From M3007 sp031425155 (lineage in GTDB: Bacteria > Bacteroidota > Bacteroidia > Chitinophagales > Saprospiraceae), in assembly GCA_031425155.1 (NCBI GenBank), contig JANPIV010000063.1, positions 1 through 64,000 on the forward strand: DNA of 64,000 bases, in the 5' to 3' direction. The translations under genes and the position numbers were made by a program. Positions 36,212-45,857 of the stretch are shown here, piece by piece. The notes under the pieces are model-generated. The model worked only from the letters and a program-made list of their open reading frames with translations. It was not told the origin of the DNA and made no database searches. Within the stretch, counting starts at the first letter, position 1; each line of letters starts with the position of its first letter.

Positions 36212-38056
36212 TTACTGTCGCACAAATTTCAACGTCTCTGAGCGGCCACTCTCATTGATTTTCAACCAATAAATGCCAGATGGCAAGTCGCTGACGGGTA
36301 CTTCCAGGCGGTTGCTGGCCAATTTTTGGCTGTCGGTGAGCTCATATACCATTGTCCCGGTGGCACTGAATATTTGCAACGAGGCTGTCTGCGGCTCTTG
36401 CAACCTGGAAGCCAGCACGATGGATGCGCCCGACACCGGATTAGGAACCAGCGTGTAACCACTGACTTCGCCCCGATAACTGACGGCCCGCATGGCCAGT
36501 TCTTTGATGGTCCCATCCCGGTCGGCCTGACTCAGGCGGTAGTAATTAATGCCAGCGGCTGGTTGCTCATCGGTCAGGGTATAGATGCTGGTGTGTGCAA
36601 CATTAGTGGCTTCTATAGTAGCCAGCCGTTCAAATTTACGGCCATCGCCAGAGCGTTCGATCAGGAAGTAATCATTGTTTATTTCCCGGGCAGTAGTCCA
36701 GGTCAGCAGCACTTCCTCACCAATGGCCTTTGCATCAAAAGAAAGCAATTCTACCGGCAAGGACAGATCATACGCATAATTCATACATTCCTGATCCTTG
36801 GTATTAATCGGATTGCAACATCCGGAATTCATGTTGTTGCCAAGATAGAGCACAGCATCCAGATGGTCCATTCCGAGGGTATGCGTTAATTCATGGCTGA
36901 GCAACCTCTCAAAATCCCCTTCCGTCTGGCAAGCCCGGACACCATCATTAATTATTACATAGCCCCAGCCTCCATTCAGCCAGGTATCACCTTTATAAGT
37001 ATGGGTCTGGCCATTCCCCGAAAACCCGTAACTGCCACCCATACCGAGCGTGCCGGCACAGGCAATAAGCGGGAATATTTCGTTGCAAGGGTCATCAAAC
37101 ATGATTATTGTGGTTTGAGTCCCGTTCAGACTGCTGGCAAAGGGGGGGAAATTACCTCCTGATACAGAACCACCCAGACAATTCGGGGTGAAATCGGTCA
37201 CACCGGCAGCATTCAGTTGTAAGCCCGGATAGGCGGCATTCAGGGTCGCAAGAGTGTTGGCAATGCGGGCCGCAGCGTCAGCAGGCGCATCAGTGGCGTC
37301 ATAATATACATTGATATTCGTGTTTTGCCAGCGGATCAGGTTAGGCCCGATGGCAAAATCGCAGCCAGTGGGTAAAACCCGGTCACTTACCTGATCAAGA
37401 TTTGGTAAAGCTGCTTGCGCACTACGCCCATCCCAAGGTATGTATTTCCCTTTTCCTTGCTGACGCAGCAACTCTAAAAGTGCGTTTTTATGATAAGTAG
37501 TCAGCGGTTCCGCTATAATGCCGTCTGGTCGGGGAGCAGTACCCATACCAAGGCTTTCTTGTACAGGCACCAAGAATTCATTTGTTTGTTCAAACACATA
37601 GTAAGAAAGCATCATCAGGCCCCATTTATCCCCATTTTGTTTTAAAAAGACGAGATACGTCCGGCCTTCGTGCGGGATAAAATCTCCGGCAATATCCAAG
37701 TGGCCAAACTCATTATAGTGCGAATATCGCCGTAGCGAAAAAACGTCGTTCGCGACCATCGGCCCTTTTAAAGCAATAGAGACCGTAAAATCACAATCAT
37801 TGTGGGTACAGGCAGATTCCGGGGTTTCATAAGGAGCACCTGCCTGAACGAATACTACTGCATCGCTGGCAGCATAGAGGTCAGCCAAATTAGCAAATGG
37901 AACAATCGTGGTAGCCCGGGCAGAAAATGCAGTTAGCAACCCGCCGGAAAGCAGGATAGGTAAGAAATAGCGCACGGTAAAAATCTTTGACAGTGAAGAT
38001 ATGGTAGGCGAAATGCCAAAAAATCTATGCCATTCCGGGGCTTGATGGGTGGGCAC
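36212..38056 (-). CDS. Secreted metzincin-type protease with T9SS sorting domain
   Basis: A 614-residue exported protein. The zinc-binding motif HELTHTLGMDH fits HExxHxxGxxH of metzincins near residue 390, preceded by the Cys-rich CDFAIGPNLIRWQNTNINVYY domain. The last about 80 residues form a T9SS type A sorting domain (LVPNPVSGASIVL, then LPSGIYWLKI and ETLKFVRQ), so it should be exported across the outer membrane by T9SS. The signal peptide (VRYFLPILLSGGLLTAFSARA) suggests a GTG start at 37975; the ATG at 38056 would place 27 extra residues before it. Substrate unknown. Confidence 0.85.
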   Translation of the reverse strand: MPTHQAPEWHRFFGISPTISSLSKIFTVRYFLPILLSGGLLTAFSARATTIVPFANLADLYAASDAVVFVQAGAPYETPESACTHNDCDFTVSIALKGPMVANDVFSLRRYSHYNEFGHLDIAGDFIPHEGRTYLVFLKQNGDKWGLMMLSYYVFEQTNEFLVPVQESLGMGTAPRPDGIIAEPLTTYHKNALLELLRQQGKGKYIPWDGRSAQAALPNLDQVSDRVLPTGCDFAIGPNLIRWQNTNINVYYDATDAPADAAARIANTLATLNAAYPGLQLNAAGVTDFTPNCLGGSVSGGNFPPFASSLNGTQTTIIMFDDPCNEIFPLIACAGTLGMGGSYGFSGNGQTHTYKGDTWLNGGWGYVIINDGVRACQTEGDFERLLSHELTHTLGMDHLDAVLYLGNNMNSGCCNPINTKDQECMNYAYDLSLPVELLSFDAKAIGEEVLLTWTTAREINNDYFLIERSGDGRKFERLATIEATNVAHTSIYTLTDEQPAAGINYYRLSQADRDGTIKELAMRAVSYRGEVSGYTLVPNPVSGASIVLASRLQEPQTASLQIFSATGTMVYELTDSQKLASNRLEVPVSDLPSGIYWLKINESGRSETLKFVRQ

Positions 38057-38076
38057 TTTCGTCTATGGCCAAAGAA

Positions 38077-38115
38077 AGCGGCCTGCCAATTCCCGCAGGA
38101 AAAGGACAGGCCGCT
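38077..38115 (-). terminator. Rho-independent terminator of the TrpR-like/VapBC unit
   Basis: AGCGGCCTG (38077-38085) and CAGGCCGCT (38107-38115) form a GC-rich hairpin; on the minus strand it is followed by TTTCTTT. It lies 40 bases after the stop of the TrpR-like gene. Confidence 0.7.
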
Positions 38116-38154
38116 GTAAAGTCTTCTATTTGTATTGGTCAATATTTTGTTAGA

Positions 38155-38427
38155 TTAATCCTTACGCCAAATGGCCAGGTATTTCTGAATCGCCTGTTGA
38201 TTTTCTCGATAAACCTTTGCCCCACGCGTAGCAGTAACAATGCTGCACGGTACTTCCTTGGCTACTTCGCGCTGCGACAAGCCCCGGTCGCAGGCATCAA
38301 AAATACGCCAGCGTTCCTGCATCAGGTCACGCTCATGCTCCGTGAAAGTGAGACGCAGCAGTTCTTCAAACTCATCTGCGGAACGGGTAGCCTGGAAAAG
38401 TGGATAGAGCATCGTTAGGGTTTCCAA
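38155..38427 (-). CDS. TrpR-family helix-turn-helix protein
   Basis: A 90-residue DNA-binding protein of the Trp-repressor superfamily. The helical order matches TrpR: LRLTFTEHERDLMQERWRIF, then the helix-turn-helix RGLSQREVAKEVPCSIVTATRGAKVY. Whether it binds tryptophan is unknown. The ATG at 38427 overlaps the toxin gene by 13 bases; an alternative ATG at 38412 removes the overlap. It is the last gene before a terminator and is probably co-transcribed with the toxin-antitoxin pair. A YerC/YecD-type regulator is another label for such proteins. Confidence 0.85.
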   Translation of the reverse strand: METLTMLYPLFQATRSADEFEELLRLTFTEHERDLMQERWRIFDACDRGLSQREVAKEVPCSIVTATRGAKVYRENQQAIQKYLAIWRKD

Positions 38428-38804
38428 AATTCAACTTCTAAAAAGTCAATGTGGGAAAAATGTTGATCACGAGTTATCAATTTCAATCCATGGGCATAGG
38501 CAGTTGCCGCTATCCAAATGTCGTTTTCAGGAATCGGTTTACCTTTTTGCTGTAAATGCTTTCGAACCTCGGCGTATTGTCGTGCTACTTCTATGTCAGC
38601 AATCAGAATTTGGCTACGCGCAATAAATTCTGCAACCTTTTCTTTGTTTTTCACTGGATTACCAGAAATGGTCGCCCCGAATACAATCTCCCCACAAACA
38701 ATGACAGGAAGATAAATTTCGCTGTATTGTTCAACTTTTTTAACCGTATCCCCTTGATTTCTGAGGTAATCAACCACAATATTCGAATCAAAAACAGCTA
38801 CCAT
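38415..38804 (-). CDS. PIN-domain toxin, VapC type
   Basis: A 129-residue PIN-domain ribonuclease, the toxin of a type II toxin-antitoxin pair. The acidic active-site residues are visible: Asp6 (VFDSN), Glu39 (CGEIVFG), Asp95 (ENDIWIAA) and Asp113 (TRDQHF). It would cleave tRNA or mRNA when free. The antitoxin gene overlaps its start by 7 bases, and it overlaps the TrpR-like gene at its end. Confidence 0.9.
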   Translation of the reverse strand: MVAVFDSNIVVDYLRNQGDTVKKVEQYSEIYLPVIVCGEIVFGATISGNPVKNKEKVAEFIARSQILIADIEVARQYAEVRKHLQQKGKPIPENDIWIAATAYAHGLKLITRDQHFSHIDFLEVEFWKP

Positions 38805-39049
38805 TCGCCTTCTATTTTCTGAAATTCACGACCAACAATTTCAGCCAAATCATCACCATCGGGGCCAGTCAGTGAACCAGCCAAATCTGCCAAAAAATGG
38901 GGTTTGGATTCAGTTGGTACCAGTGATTGCGTAGCATCATCAGGAACCCGGCGCGGCGGTTGTACTACCTGCACATAATTCAAGGTTTGCAGAAATTGCA
39001 GGAAAACCGCTAAGCGACTTTCGTCAATATTTAGAACGACTTGCTGCAT
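38798..39049 (-). CDS. Putative antitoxin of the VapC-type toxin
   Basis: An 83-residue protein from the ATG at 39049 (MQQVVLNIDESRLAVFLQFL); the frame extends upstream to 39163 without homology. The start resembles small antitoxins whose first strand-helix binds DNA, and the C-terminal acidic stretch ends in VGREFQKIEGEW. I do not recognise a named antitoxin family. The assignment comes from its position and its 7-base overlap with the toxin gene. Confidence 0.7.
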   Translation of the reverse strand: MQQVVLNIDESRLAVFLQFLQTLNYVQVVQPPRRVPDDATQSLVPTESKPHFLADLAGSLTGPDGDDLAEIVGREFQKIEGEW

Positions 39050-39093
39050 AAGTGATTCATTTTTACAACAAACATAAGGAAAAACTGCGAGAT

Positions 39094-41526
39094 TCAATTC
39101 CGCAACGGCTTCCCGTTTTCCAGCATAAACTGAATCCGTTCCAGCGTTTTTGGCTCTCCACACAGGCTCATAAAGGACTCGCGCTCCAGATCCAGCAGAT
39201 ATTGTTCGGTTACATATTGCGCCGAAGTCAGATCACCGCCGCAGAGCACATCGGCCACTTTTTTAGCGATTTTGATGTCGTGTTCACTGGCGTAATGGCC
39301 CAGCAGCAGCGAATGAGCCGCCACATAGAGCGCACCCAAACCTGTACGACCCAACACCCACACATCCTTGCGCTGGATGGGTTGTACGTAGTCCTCGGCC
39401 AGTGTCAGGGCTATTTTTTTTGCTTCGCTAATGTTACGCGCTGCGTTGGGCACCACATGGTCTTTTTCCGGCAATAAATAGCCATAATTAAAGGCTTCGT
39501 AGGCCGAAGTCGCCACTTGTGCCGTGGCAATCGTCTTGAATTTGTTGATCAGACTCGGAATCTGTACATCGCCCTCGCGACTGATCTCGTTGGAAAGCCG
39601 TACCGCAAATTCCTTGGTACCGCCGCCGCCGGGAATAATGCCTACCCCGACTTCGACCAGGCCGATATAACTTTCGGCAGCCGCGACCACCGCATCGGCG
39701 TGCATGGAAAATTCGCAACCGCCGCCAAACACATAACCCTGCGTGGCCAGCACCACCGGAATAGCCGAATAGCGAATGCGCATGGAAGTCTGTTGGAAAA
39801 GATTGACGGCCATATTCAGTTCGTCCCACTCCTGCTGATACGCGAGCATAGCAATCATCATCAGGTTAGCACCTACGGTAAAATTGGTGGCATTATTACC
39901 GATCACCAGTCCTTTCCAGCCCTGCTCCTCAGCGATCTGAATGCTGTCATTGATACCCCGCAAAATGCCTTCGCCGATGGCGTTCATTTTGGACTGAAAT
40001 TCCAGACACAGAATACCATCGCCTATGTCGTGCAGGGTGCATTCGGCGTTTTGATATACTGGTTTGGCCGAGCGGAAGTTGTCGAGAATGATAAATTCCG
40101 TCGCGCCCGGCAGCGGCAGATAACTTTTACTGCGAAGGTCATAATAGTTGCGCAGCCCGTTTTCGGATTTATAAAAACTGGTGTGACCGGCGGCGACCAT
40201 TTCTTTCACCCAATCGGCGATCTTTTCACCCTGCGCTTCGGCAAGGCGTACGCCTTCTTCCACACCAACCATATCCCACAGTTCAAACGGCCCTTTTTCC
40301 CAGGCAAAACCCGCGCGGATCGCATCGTCAATGGCGTGCAACGTATTACTGATTTCCGGTACCCGGTTGCTGACGTAAGCGAACAAACCGAGGTGGGCTT
40401 TTTGCAACAATTTCGCGCCCTTATCCTCGCCTTTGAACACCGCTTTGATGCGTCGTGGCAGGTCGTCAATTTGTTTCAGCGTATCCAGAATGGGCAATTT
40501 TTCCTTTTGCGGAGCACCATATTCCAGTGTGGAGAGGTCCAAAGCCAGGATGACCGGACGGCCCTTGGCATCCTTTTCAGCCGTTTTTTTGTAGAAACCC
40601 TGCCCGGTTTTGTTGCCCAAAAATTTATTATCAATCAAAAATTGCAGATAAGCGGGAATCACGAAAGTGCTGGCCTGCTCGTCGTCGGGGCAATTTTGTT
40701 TGATCCCATTCAGCACGTGTACAGCCGTGTCCATGCCGACCAAATCGCCGAGTCGGAAAGTGCCCGTTTTGGGGCGACCGATGGCGGGGCCGGTCAGCGC
40801 ATCCACGGTATCAATGGACAGGCCAAATTCCTGGGTCAGTTGATATATTTTGGCCATCGCATACACGCCCACGCGATTGGCGATAAAGGCCGGGGTGTCT
40901 TTGCAAAGCACGGTTTGTTTGCCCAACTGCACATCGCCATAGTGCATGAAAAACTCCGTGACCGCCGGGTCGGTATCCGGGGTGGGGATCACTTCCAGCA
41001 GCCGCATGTAGCGTACCGGATTGAAGAAGTGCGTCCCGCAAAAGTGCTTTCTGAAATCGTCGCTGCGGCCCTCGGCCATCAGGTGAATAGGGATGCCGGA
41101 GGTATTGGAAGTGACCAGACTGCCTGCTGCCCGGTGTTTTTCTACCCGCTCAAACACCTGTTTTTTGATGTCCAGCCGCTCGACCACCACTTCGATGATC
41201 CAGTCGCAGTCTTTTATTTTGGGCATATCGTCGTCGAAGTTTCCGACGGTGATACGCGAGGCAAATTTGTTATCAAAAAAAGGCGCAGGTTTGGCCTTGA
41301 GTGCGGTTTGCAGCGCGGTATTGGCGACCACATTGCGGGCACCACCGCCCAACTCGCCCATGAGCGGCACCGGCGGAGTGGGACTGCCTGCTGCGGCCGG
41401 TGGTGGTGGCGGCACTATATCGAGCAACAGGACTTCGAGGCCACAGCCAGCCAGGTGGGCGGCAATGCCGGTACCCATGAGGCCGGAGCCGAGGACGGCA
41501 ACTTTACGGATGCGCTTGTTGAGCAT
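39094..41526 (-). CDS. 3-hydroxyacyl-CoA dehydrogenase / enoyl-CoA hydratase (FadN-like)
   Basis: An 810-residue beta-oxidation enzyme. The N-terminal NAD-binding domain has VLGSGLMGTGIAAHLAG; GTHFFNPVRYMRLLEVIPT and the helical domain with DTPAFIANRVG follow. A second hydroxyacyl-CoA dehydrogenase C-terminal part lies about residues 370-430. The crotonase-type hydratase domain comes last (FGGGCEFSMHADAVVAAAESYIGLVEVGVGIIPGGGG), giving the order of B. subtilis FadN, the reverse of E. coli FadB. No thiolase or acyl-CoA dehydrogenase is adjacent. A Pro-rich insert (VPPPPPAAAG) lies near residue 40. Confidence 0.92.
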   Translation of the reverse strand: MLNKRIRKVAVLGSGLMGTGIAAHLAGCGLEVLLLDIVPPPPPAAAGSPTPPVPLMGELGGGARNVVANTALQTALKAKPAPFFDNKFASRITVGNFDDDMPKIKDCDWIIEVVVERLDIKKQVFERVEKHRAAGSLVTSNTSGIPIHLMAEGRSDDFRKHFCGTHFFNPVRYMRLLEVIPTPDTDPAVTEFFMHYGDVQLGKQTVLCKDTPAFIANRVGVYAMAKIYQLTQEFGLSIDTVDALTGPAIGRPKTGTFRLGDLVGMDTAVHVLNGIKQNCPDDEQASTFVIPAYLQFLIDNKFLGNKTGQGFYKKTAEKDAKGRPVILALDLSTLEYGAPQKEKLPILDTLKQIDDLPRRIKAVFKGEDKGAKLLQKAHLGLFAYVSNRVPEISNTLHAIDDAIRAGFAWEKGPFELWDMVGVEEGVRLAEAQGEKIADWVKEMVAAGHTSFYKSENGLRNYYDLRSKSYLPLPGATEFIILDNFRSAKPVYQNAECTLHDIGDGILCLEFQSKMNAIGEGILRGINDSIQIAEEQGWKGLVIGNNATNFTVGANLMMIAMLAYQQEWDELNMAVNLFQQTSMRIRYSAIPVVLATQGYVFGGGCEFSMHADAVVAAAESYIGLVEVGVGIIPGGGGTKEFAVRLSNEISREGDVQIPSLINKFKTIATAQVATSAYEAFNYGYLLPEKDHVVPNAARNISEAKKIALTLAEDYVQPIQRKDVWVLGRTGLGALYVAAHSLLLGHYASEHDIKIAKKVADVLCGGDLTSAQYVTEQYLLDLERESFMSLCGEPKTLERIQFMLENGKPLRN

Positions 41527-41867
41527 TGGAAAATTGGTTACTGGTTAAATAGTAATTGGTTATCAGTTATTAGTTGCTGGTAAAGCAGGGCAGTGATGAT
41601 TCTTTTTTGGAGCTTAGCCCACTATTATCAACAAGAAAAATCGCCGAGCGGATTTTCGCTGCGCGAAGGTAGTACGGAGACGAAAGATTTTTATCCACTG
41701 GTGCGGCTATTTGCAATTTCACTTTTTTATAGCAGTAAAATTTTTGGCCGATTCTGGCGAAAGAGCAATGAGTAGCCTTCCTCCACGCGGCGAGTCTCCT
41801 GTTATGGCGGGCTGGTCTCTACCTTTGCCGTTTTTCAATCGTCATTTTAAAATACTATTCCGTCTTT
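41527..41867. other. Divergent intergenic region, 341 bp
   Basis: It separates the FadN-like gene from the SprB-repeat gene. It contains a degenerate GGTTAAATAGTAATTGGTTAT-type repeat next to the FadN start (41533-41580) and a promoter candidate near 41820. No further gene or RNA is supported. Confidence 0.6.
41820..41827 (+). promoter_or_regulatory. Candidate -7 box for the SprB-repeat gene
   Basis: TACCTTTG matches TAnnTTTG exactly and lies 40 bases before the start codon at 41868. No clear -33 box. Confidence 0.4.
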
Positions 41868-44800
41868 ATGAAACAACTTCACTCTTCCCGCCTGATCCAC
41901 TGTGCCGGCCTGCTGATGGTGGCTCTACTTTGGCTGGCCAATAGCAGCAATCCGCCCACCGGACGTACGGGAGCCCCTTTTGATGGTAGCTGTGCCGATT
42001 GTCATAGCGGTGGCAGCTTCAATGGCGACGTTTTTATCACGGGAATGCCGGGCACTGTCACACCAAATACGGTGTATCCGCTGCAGATCACTCTGGATGC
42101 TACGACCGGCAACCCCAGCAGAGGCGGTTTTCAATTGGTGGCCGTGGATGGCAGCAATGCGAATGCCGGTAATTTAGCGGCAGTAAATGTGCAGACCGGG
42201 ACAGAGATGAGCGGCGGACGTGAATATATTGAGCATCGGGGAGCCAAGACGTTTGGCGGGAATCCGATCACCTGGGATTTCACCTGGACTTCACCGGCCG
42301 GTGCTTCCGGCAACACCATCAAATTTTATTTTGTCGGTAATTTCACCGACGGAAGTGGAAGCATGGACGGAGATCGTCCGCTTGAATTTTTAGAAACCTA
42401 TACTTTTTCCGGACCACCGCCCGTCTCGGCTATTATCAATACAAGCACGCCGGTCAGCTGTAATGGGGGGACAGATGGTACGGCCACAGTGACGGCCAGC
42501 GGTGGCAATCCACCCTATACCTATGTATGGAGCAATGGTCAGACCAGCCAAACAGCAGATAACCTGTCGGTAGGAAACTATACGGTTACTGTGACCGGCA
42601 GCGGCGGCAGCGGTGCGGCTACAGCCACGGTTTTCATCTTTCAACCAGCGGCTATAGATGTGGCTGTGAACATTTCCGGCGCAATCAGTTGTACCCAAAA
42701 TTCAGCCAGCGTAACGGCACTCGCCAATGGCGGCACTGGTTCCTATAGTTATGCCTGGTCCAATGGTACTACTAACAGTCAGGCTACTTATACCGTCGGG
42801 GGGCTGCAAAGCGTAACTGTGACCGATGCGAATAACTGTACAAAAGTAACTTCCTTTACTATTCAGAATAATATTGCCCTGCCCAATGCCGCTGCTACCG
42901 GCGGTATGCTAACCTGCTCACAACCAACAACTACCATCAATGCCAGTTCGTCCACGTCCGGTACCACCTTTCAGTGGACTGGCCCCAATGGGTTTACTTC
43001 CACTCAACAGATGGCAGCAGTCACCGTACCTGGCACTTACATCGTTACCGTCACTAATCCGACCAATGGCTGCACCAGCACCGCCACCGCAATGGTGACC
43101 CCAAATACGACCCCACCCACCATTACCGTTACGGGCGGCACCCTCAGTTGCGACAATCCCTCCGTGCAGTTGACGGCCAGTTCCAATGCCACATCGCCCG
43201 TTTTCCTGTGGAGTGGCCCCTGTATCACCGCAGCCAATCAAAACCAGCAAAATCCGGTGGTGAATTGCGCCGGTACTTTTACAGTCACCGTGACCAACCC
43301 CGCCAATGGCTGCTCGAGTACGGCTACGGCAACCGTCATCTCCAACGCGACTCCACCTACCGCCACGGCCACGCCGGGCGGGTCGCTTACCTGTACGACC
43401 ACTTCGGTGCCCGTCACGTCCACGACCAATGCGACGAATGCGACTTTTAGTTGGACCGGGCCCAGTGGGTTTACGGCGGCTACACAAAACATTAATGCGC
43501 AAACCGCTGGAAATTACACCGTTACAATCACTTCCACGGCTACCGGCTGCACGGCTACTGCTGTGGCGACAGTTGTCCAAAATACCACAGTGCCAACCGC
43601 CAGTATTGCTGCGCCGATAAGTTTGAACTGCAACAATGCGGCCGTCCAACTCAATGCTTTGGCCTCTTCACAAGGCAATAATTTTACCTACCAATGGACA
43701 ACTGCCAATGGCAACATTGTAAGCGGCGCCACTACTTTAACCCCTACGGTAAACACCGCCGGGATGTATAATTTGTTGGTAACCAATACACAAAATGGCT
43801 GTACTGCCAGTGGAACCGTTATCGTAAATCAGTCGCCAAGCGTAGTGGCGTCCATCGCCGGAACCCTTCCGGTGACCTGCAATGGCGGCAGCAACGGCTC
43901 CGCCACTGCCCAGGCTACGGGTGGCACGGGCGGTTATACTTACCTGTGGAGCAATGGCACCACGGCGGCCACGGCGGCCAATCTACCCGTAGGCACCTAC
44001 ATCGTGACCATCACCAGTGCTAACACCTGCACCGCCACCGCCACAGTTACGATCAGCCAGCCCGCCGCACTGGTCGCCAACGCCACGGCCACTGCACAAA
44101 CCATGAATGGCGTAAACGATGGCACGGCCACCGCCGCTCCATCGGGCGGCACATCCGGTTATACTTTTTTGTGGAGTAATGGAGCGACCACGAACCAAAT
44201 CACCGCCCTGTCTCCAGGCAATTACACCGTAACGGTCACCGATGTCCACGGCTGCACGGTTGCCCAAACGGTGACGGTCAACAGCGTGAATTGCAATCTT
44301 ACGGCGGCAGTAACCGCCGTTCCAGTCACCTGCCATGGCGCAGCGAACGGCAGTGCCACGGTTACTTTGACGGGTGCCGCTTTACCTGCTACCTATCTCT
44401 GGAGCAATGGCGCGATCACCGCTTCCGTCACCGGGCTGATGCCGGGCAACTACACGGTCAGTATTACGGATGTAAATGGCTGCCCGGCAGTCGGCAGTGT
44501 CAGTATTACGGAACCGGCCATCTTACAGGCCAACGCTACGGCTACGGCGGTCAGCGGTGTGAATACCAATGATGGTCAGGCTATAGCGCAACCCACCGGA
44601 GGCACCTCGCCTTACACATATACATGGAGCACTGGCAGCAGTACGAATGCTATAAATAACTTACTGCCAGGCAATTACATCGTCACGGTGACGGATGCGA
44701 ATAGTTGCACGGTAATACGAACGGTGACGGTCAATGCCTTTAACTGTGCACTGGTCACGAGCGTGAGCACGACCAACGCCACTTGCCCGGAAAGCACGGA

Positions 44801-45710
44801 TGGATCGGCCACTATATTAGTCGGCGGCGGAACTGCTCCCTACACTTATATCTGGAGCAGCGGCGATAGTTTGGTCACCGCCAACGGCCTCGCCGTTGGC
44901 ACCTATACCGTGAGCGTCACCGATGCGGCGGGCTGCTCTATTACCGCTACGGCTACCATCCTTGCGCTGGATACGCTTGCCCCGGTTTTGGCCTGCCCCG
45001 GCAGTATCTTTTTATGTGGCGCAGACTTGGTAAACTACTCAACGCCAGCCATTTCGGACAATTGTGACTTGAATGGATCGGTACCAATCCTGGTCAGTGG
45101 CCAGGCCAGCGGCACCGCTTTTAATTATGGCGTGACTACCCAGGTATTTTCAGCAGCTGATGCGGCAGGCAACACCGCCACTTGCTCTTTTACCATCACT
45201 GTATTCTCCATCCCGAATATTCTGGTGGACAGTGTGCAAAACGATCTGGGGAATAGCAGCAGCGGCAGTATCCATGTCACTGCTGTCGGCGGCACTGGAC
45301 CATATAATTTTAGTTGGCAAAAAGACAGCGTGTTCTTCTCCAATGAGGAAGACCTGACGGGCCTGCAAACCGGCCATTACCGGCTGGTTATTACCGATGC
45401 CAATGGTTGCGGGGCACTGGCTCCGGTCTTTATTGACAATGTAGTGGGTACGGCCAATCCGCTTGCCCAGACTTCCATCCGGGTGTGGCCGAATCCGGCA
45501 CAAACGGGTATTTGGGTGAAAACAAACGATTTAACGGCATTCTCAGCCGAAATATGGAACCCCCAAGGGCGTTTGGTGCAGACGATGAATCCAGCCGGGC
45601 TGTCTGATTTTCTCTCCGTGGAATATTTGCCGAATGGAGTTTATTACTTGAAAATAGTAGATGGCGCGGGGAAGACGTGGGTAGTGAAGTGGGTGAAGAC
45701 AGGCCAGTAA
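41868..45710 (+). CDS. SprB/HYR-repeat surface protein with CxxCH motif and T9SS sorting domain
   Basis: A 1280-residue exported protein. The signal region is followed by a choice-of-anchor-V-type domain (about residues 35-185) that carries a CADCH motif, the usual heme-attachment pattern of c-type cytochromes. Then come many SprB/PKD-like repeats of about 75-85 residues (GGNPPYTYVWSNGQT and similar), ending near 1030, with DANNCT-type turns. An HYR domain (about 1040-1115: DTLAPVLACPG) follows, and a T9SS type A domain closes it (VWPNPAQTGIWV, LPNGVYYLKI). SprB repeats are known from gliding adhesins. The cargo is very long and probably displayed on the surface. Confidence 0.88.
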   Translation: MKQLHSSRLIHCAGLLMVALLWLANSSNPPTGRTGAPFDGSCADCHSGGSFNGDVFITGMPGTVTPNTVYPLQITLDATTGNPSRGGFQLVAVDGSNANAGNLAAVNVQTGTEMSGGREYIEHRGAKTFGGNPITWDFTWTSPAGASGNTIKFYFVGNFTDGSGSMDGDRPLEFLETYTFSGPPPVSAIINTSTPVSCNGGTDGTATVTASGGNPPYTYVWSNGQTSQTADNLSVGNYTVTVTGSGGSGAATATVFIFQPAAIDVAVNISGAISCTQNSASVTALANGGTGSYSYAWSNGTTNSQATYTVGGLQSVTVTDANNCTKVTSFTIQNNIALPNAAATGGMLTCSQPTTTINASSSTSGTTFQWTGPNGFTSTQQMAAVTVPGTYIVTVTNPTNGCTSTATAMVTPNTTPPTITVTGGTLSCDNPSVQLTASSNATSPVFLWSGPCITAANQNQQNPVVNCAGTFTVTVTNPANGCSSTATATVISNATPPTATATPGGSLTCTTTSVPVTSTTNATNATFSWTGPSGFTAATQNINAQTAGNYTVTITSTATGCTATAVATVVQNTTVPTASIAAPISLNCNNAAVQLNALASSQGNNFTYQWTTANGNIVSGATTLTPTVNTAGMYNLLVTNTQNGCTASGTVIVNQSPSVVASIAGTLPVTCNGGSNGSATAQATGGTGGYTYLWSNGTTAATAANLPVGTYIVTITSANTCTATATVTISQPAALVANATATAQTMNGVNDGTATAAPSGGTSGYTFLWSNGATTNQITALSPGNYTVTVTDVHGCTVAQTVTVNSVNCNLTAAVTAVPVTCHGAANGSATVTLTGAALPATYLWSNGAITASVTGLMPGNYTVSITDVNGCPAVGSVSITEPAILQANATATAVSGVNTNDGQAIAQPTGGTSPYTYTWSTGSSTNAINNLLPGNYIVTVTDANSCTVIRTVTVNAFNCALVTSVSTTNATCPESTDGSATILVGGGTAPYTYIWSSGDSLVTANGLAVGTYTVSVTDAAGCSITATATILALDTLAPVLACPGSIFLCGADLVNYSTPAISDNCDLNGSVPILVSGQASGTAFNYGVTTQVFSAADAAGNTATCSFTITVFSIPNILVDSVQNDLGNSSSGSIHVTAVGGTGPYNFSWQKDSVFFSNEEDLTGLQTGHYRLVITDANGCGALAPVFIDNVVGTANPLAQTSIRVWPNPAQTGIWVKTNDLTAFSAEIWNPQGRLVQTMNPAGLSDFLSVEYLPNGVYYLKIVDGAGKTWVVKWVKTGQ

Positions 45711-45760
45711 TTCCCATGAGATGTCCTGAATTTCAGGCAAATTAAGATCGCAAGCATATT

Positions 45761-45810
45761 TAAAAGCAATAGAGCGACACTGGTATCCAGCTGTCGCTCT
45801 ATTGCTTTTA
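45761..45810. terminator. Strong 19-bp hairpin between convergent genes
   Basis: TAAAAGCAATAGAGCGACA at 45761-45779 pairs perfectly with its complement at 45792-45810, with A and T tracts at the outside. It lies 50 bases after the plus-strand stop and 48 bases from the minus-strand stop, so it can end both transcripts. Confidence 0.9.
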
Positions 45811-45857
45811 ATATATTGGCACTTTTAAAAATATATTTTGAAAGAAAAGATTTTCGC

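Noticed and set aside
39517..41583. 688-residue open frame on the plus strand, antisense to the FadN-like gene
   Set aside because: The opposite strand encodes a clear two-domain enzyme; the antisense frame has no motifs and is a by-product of codon bias.
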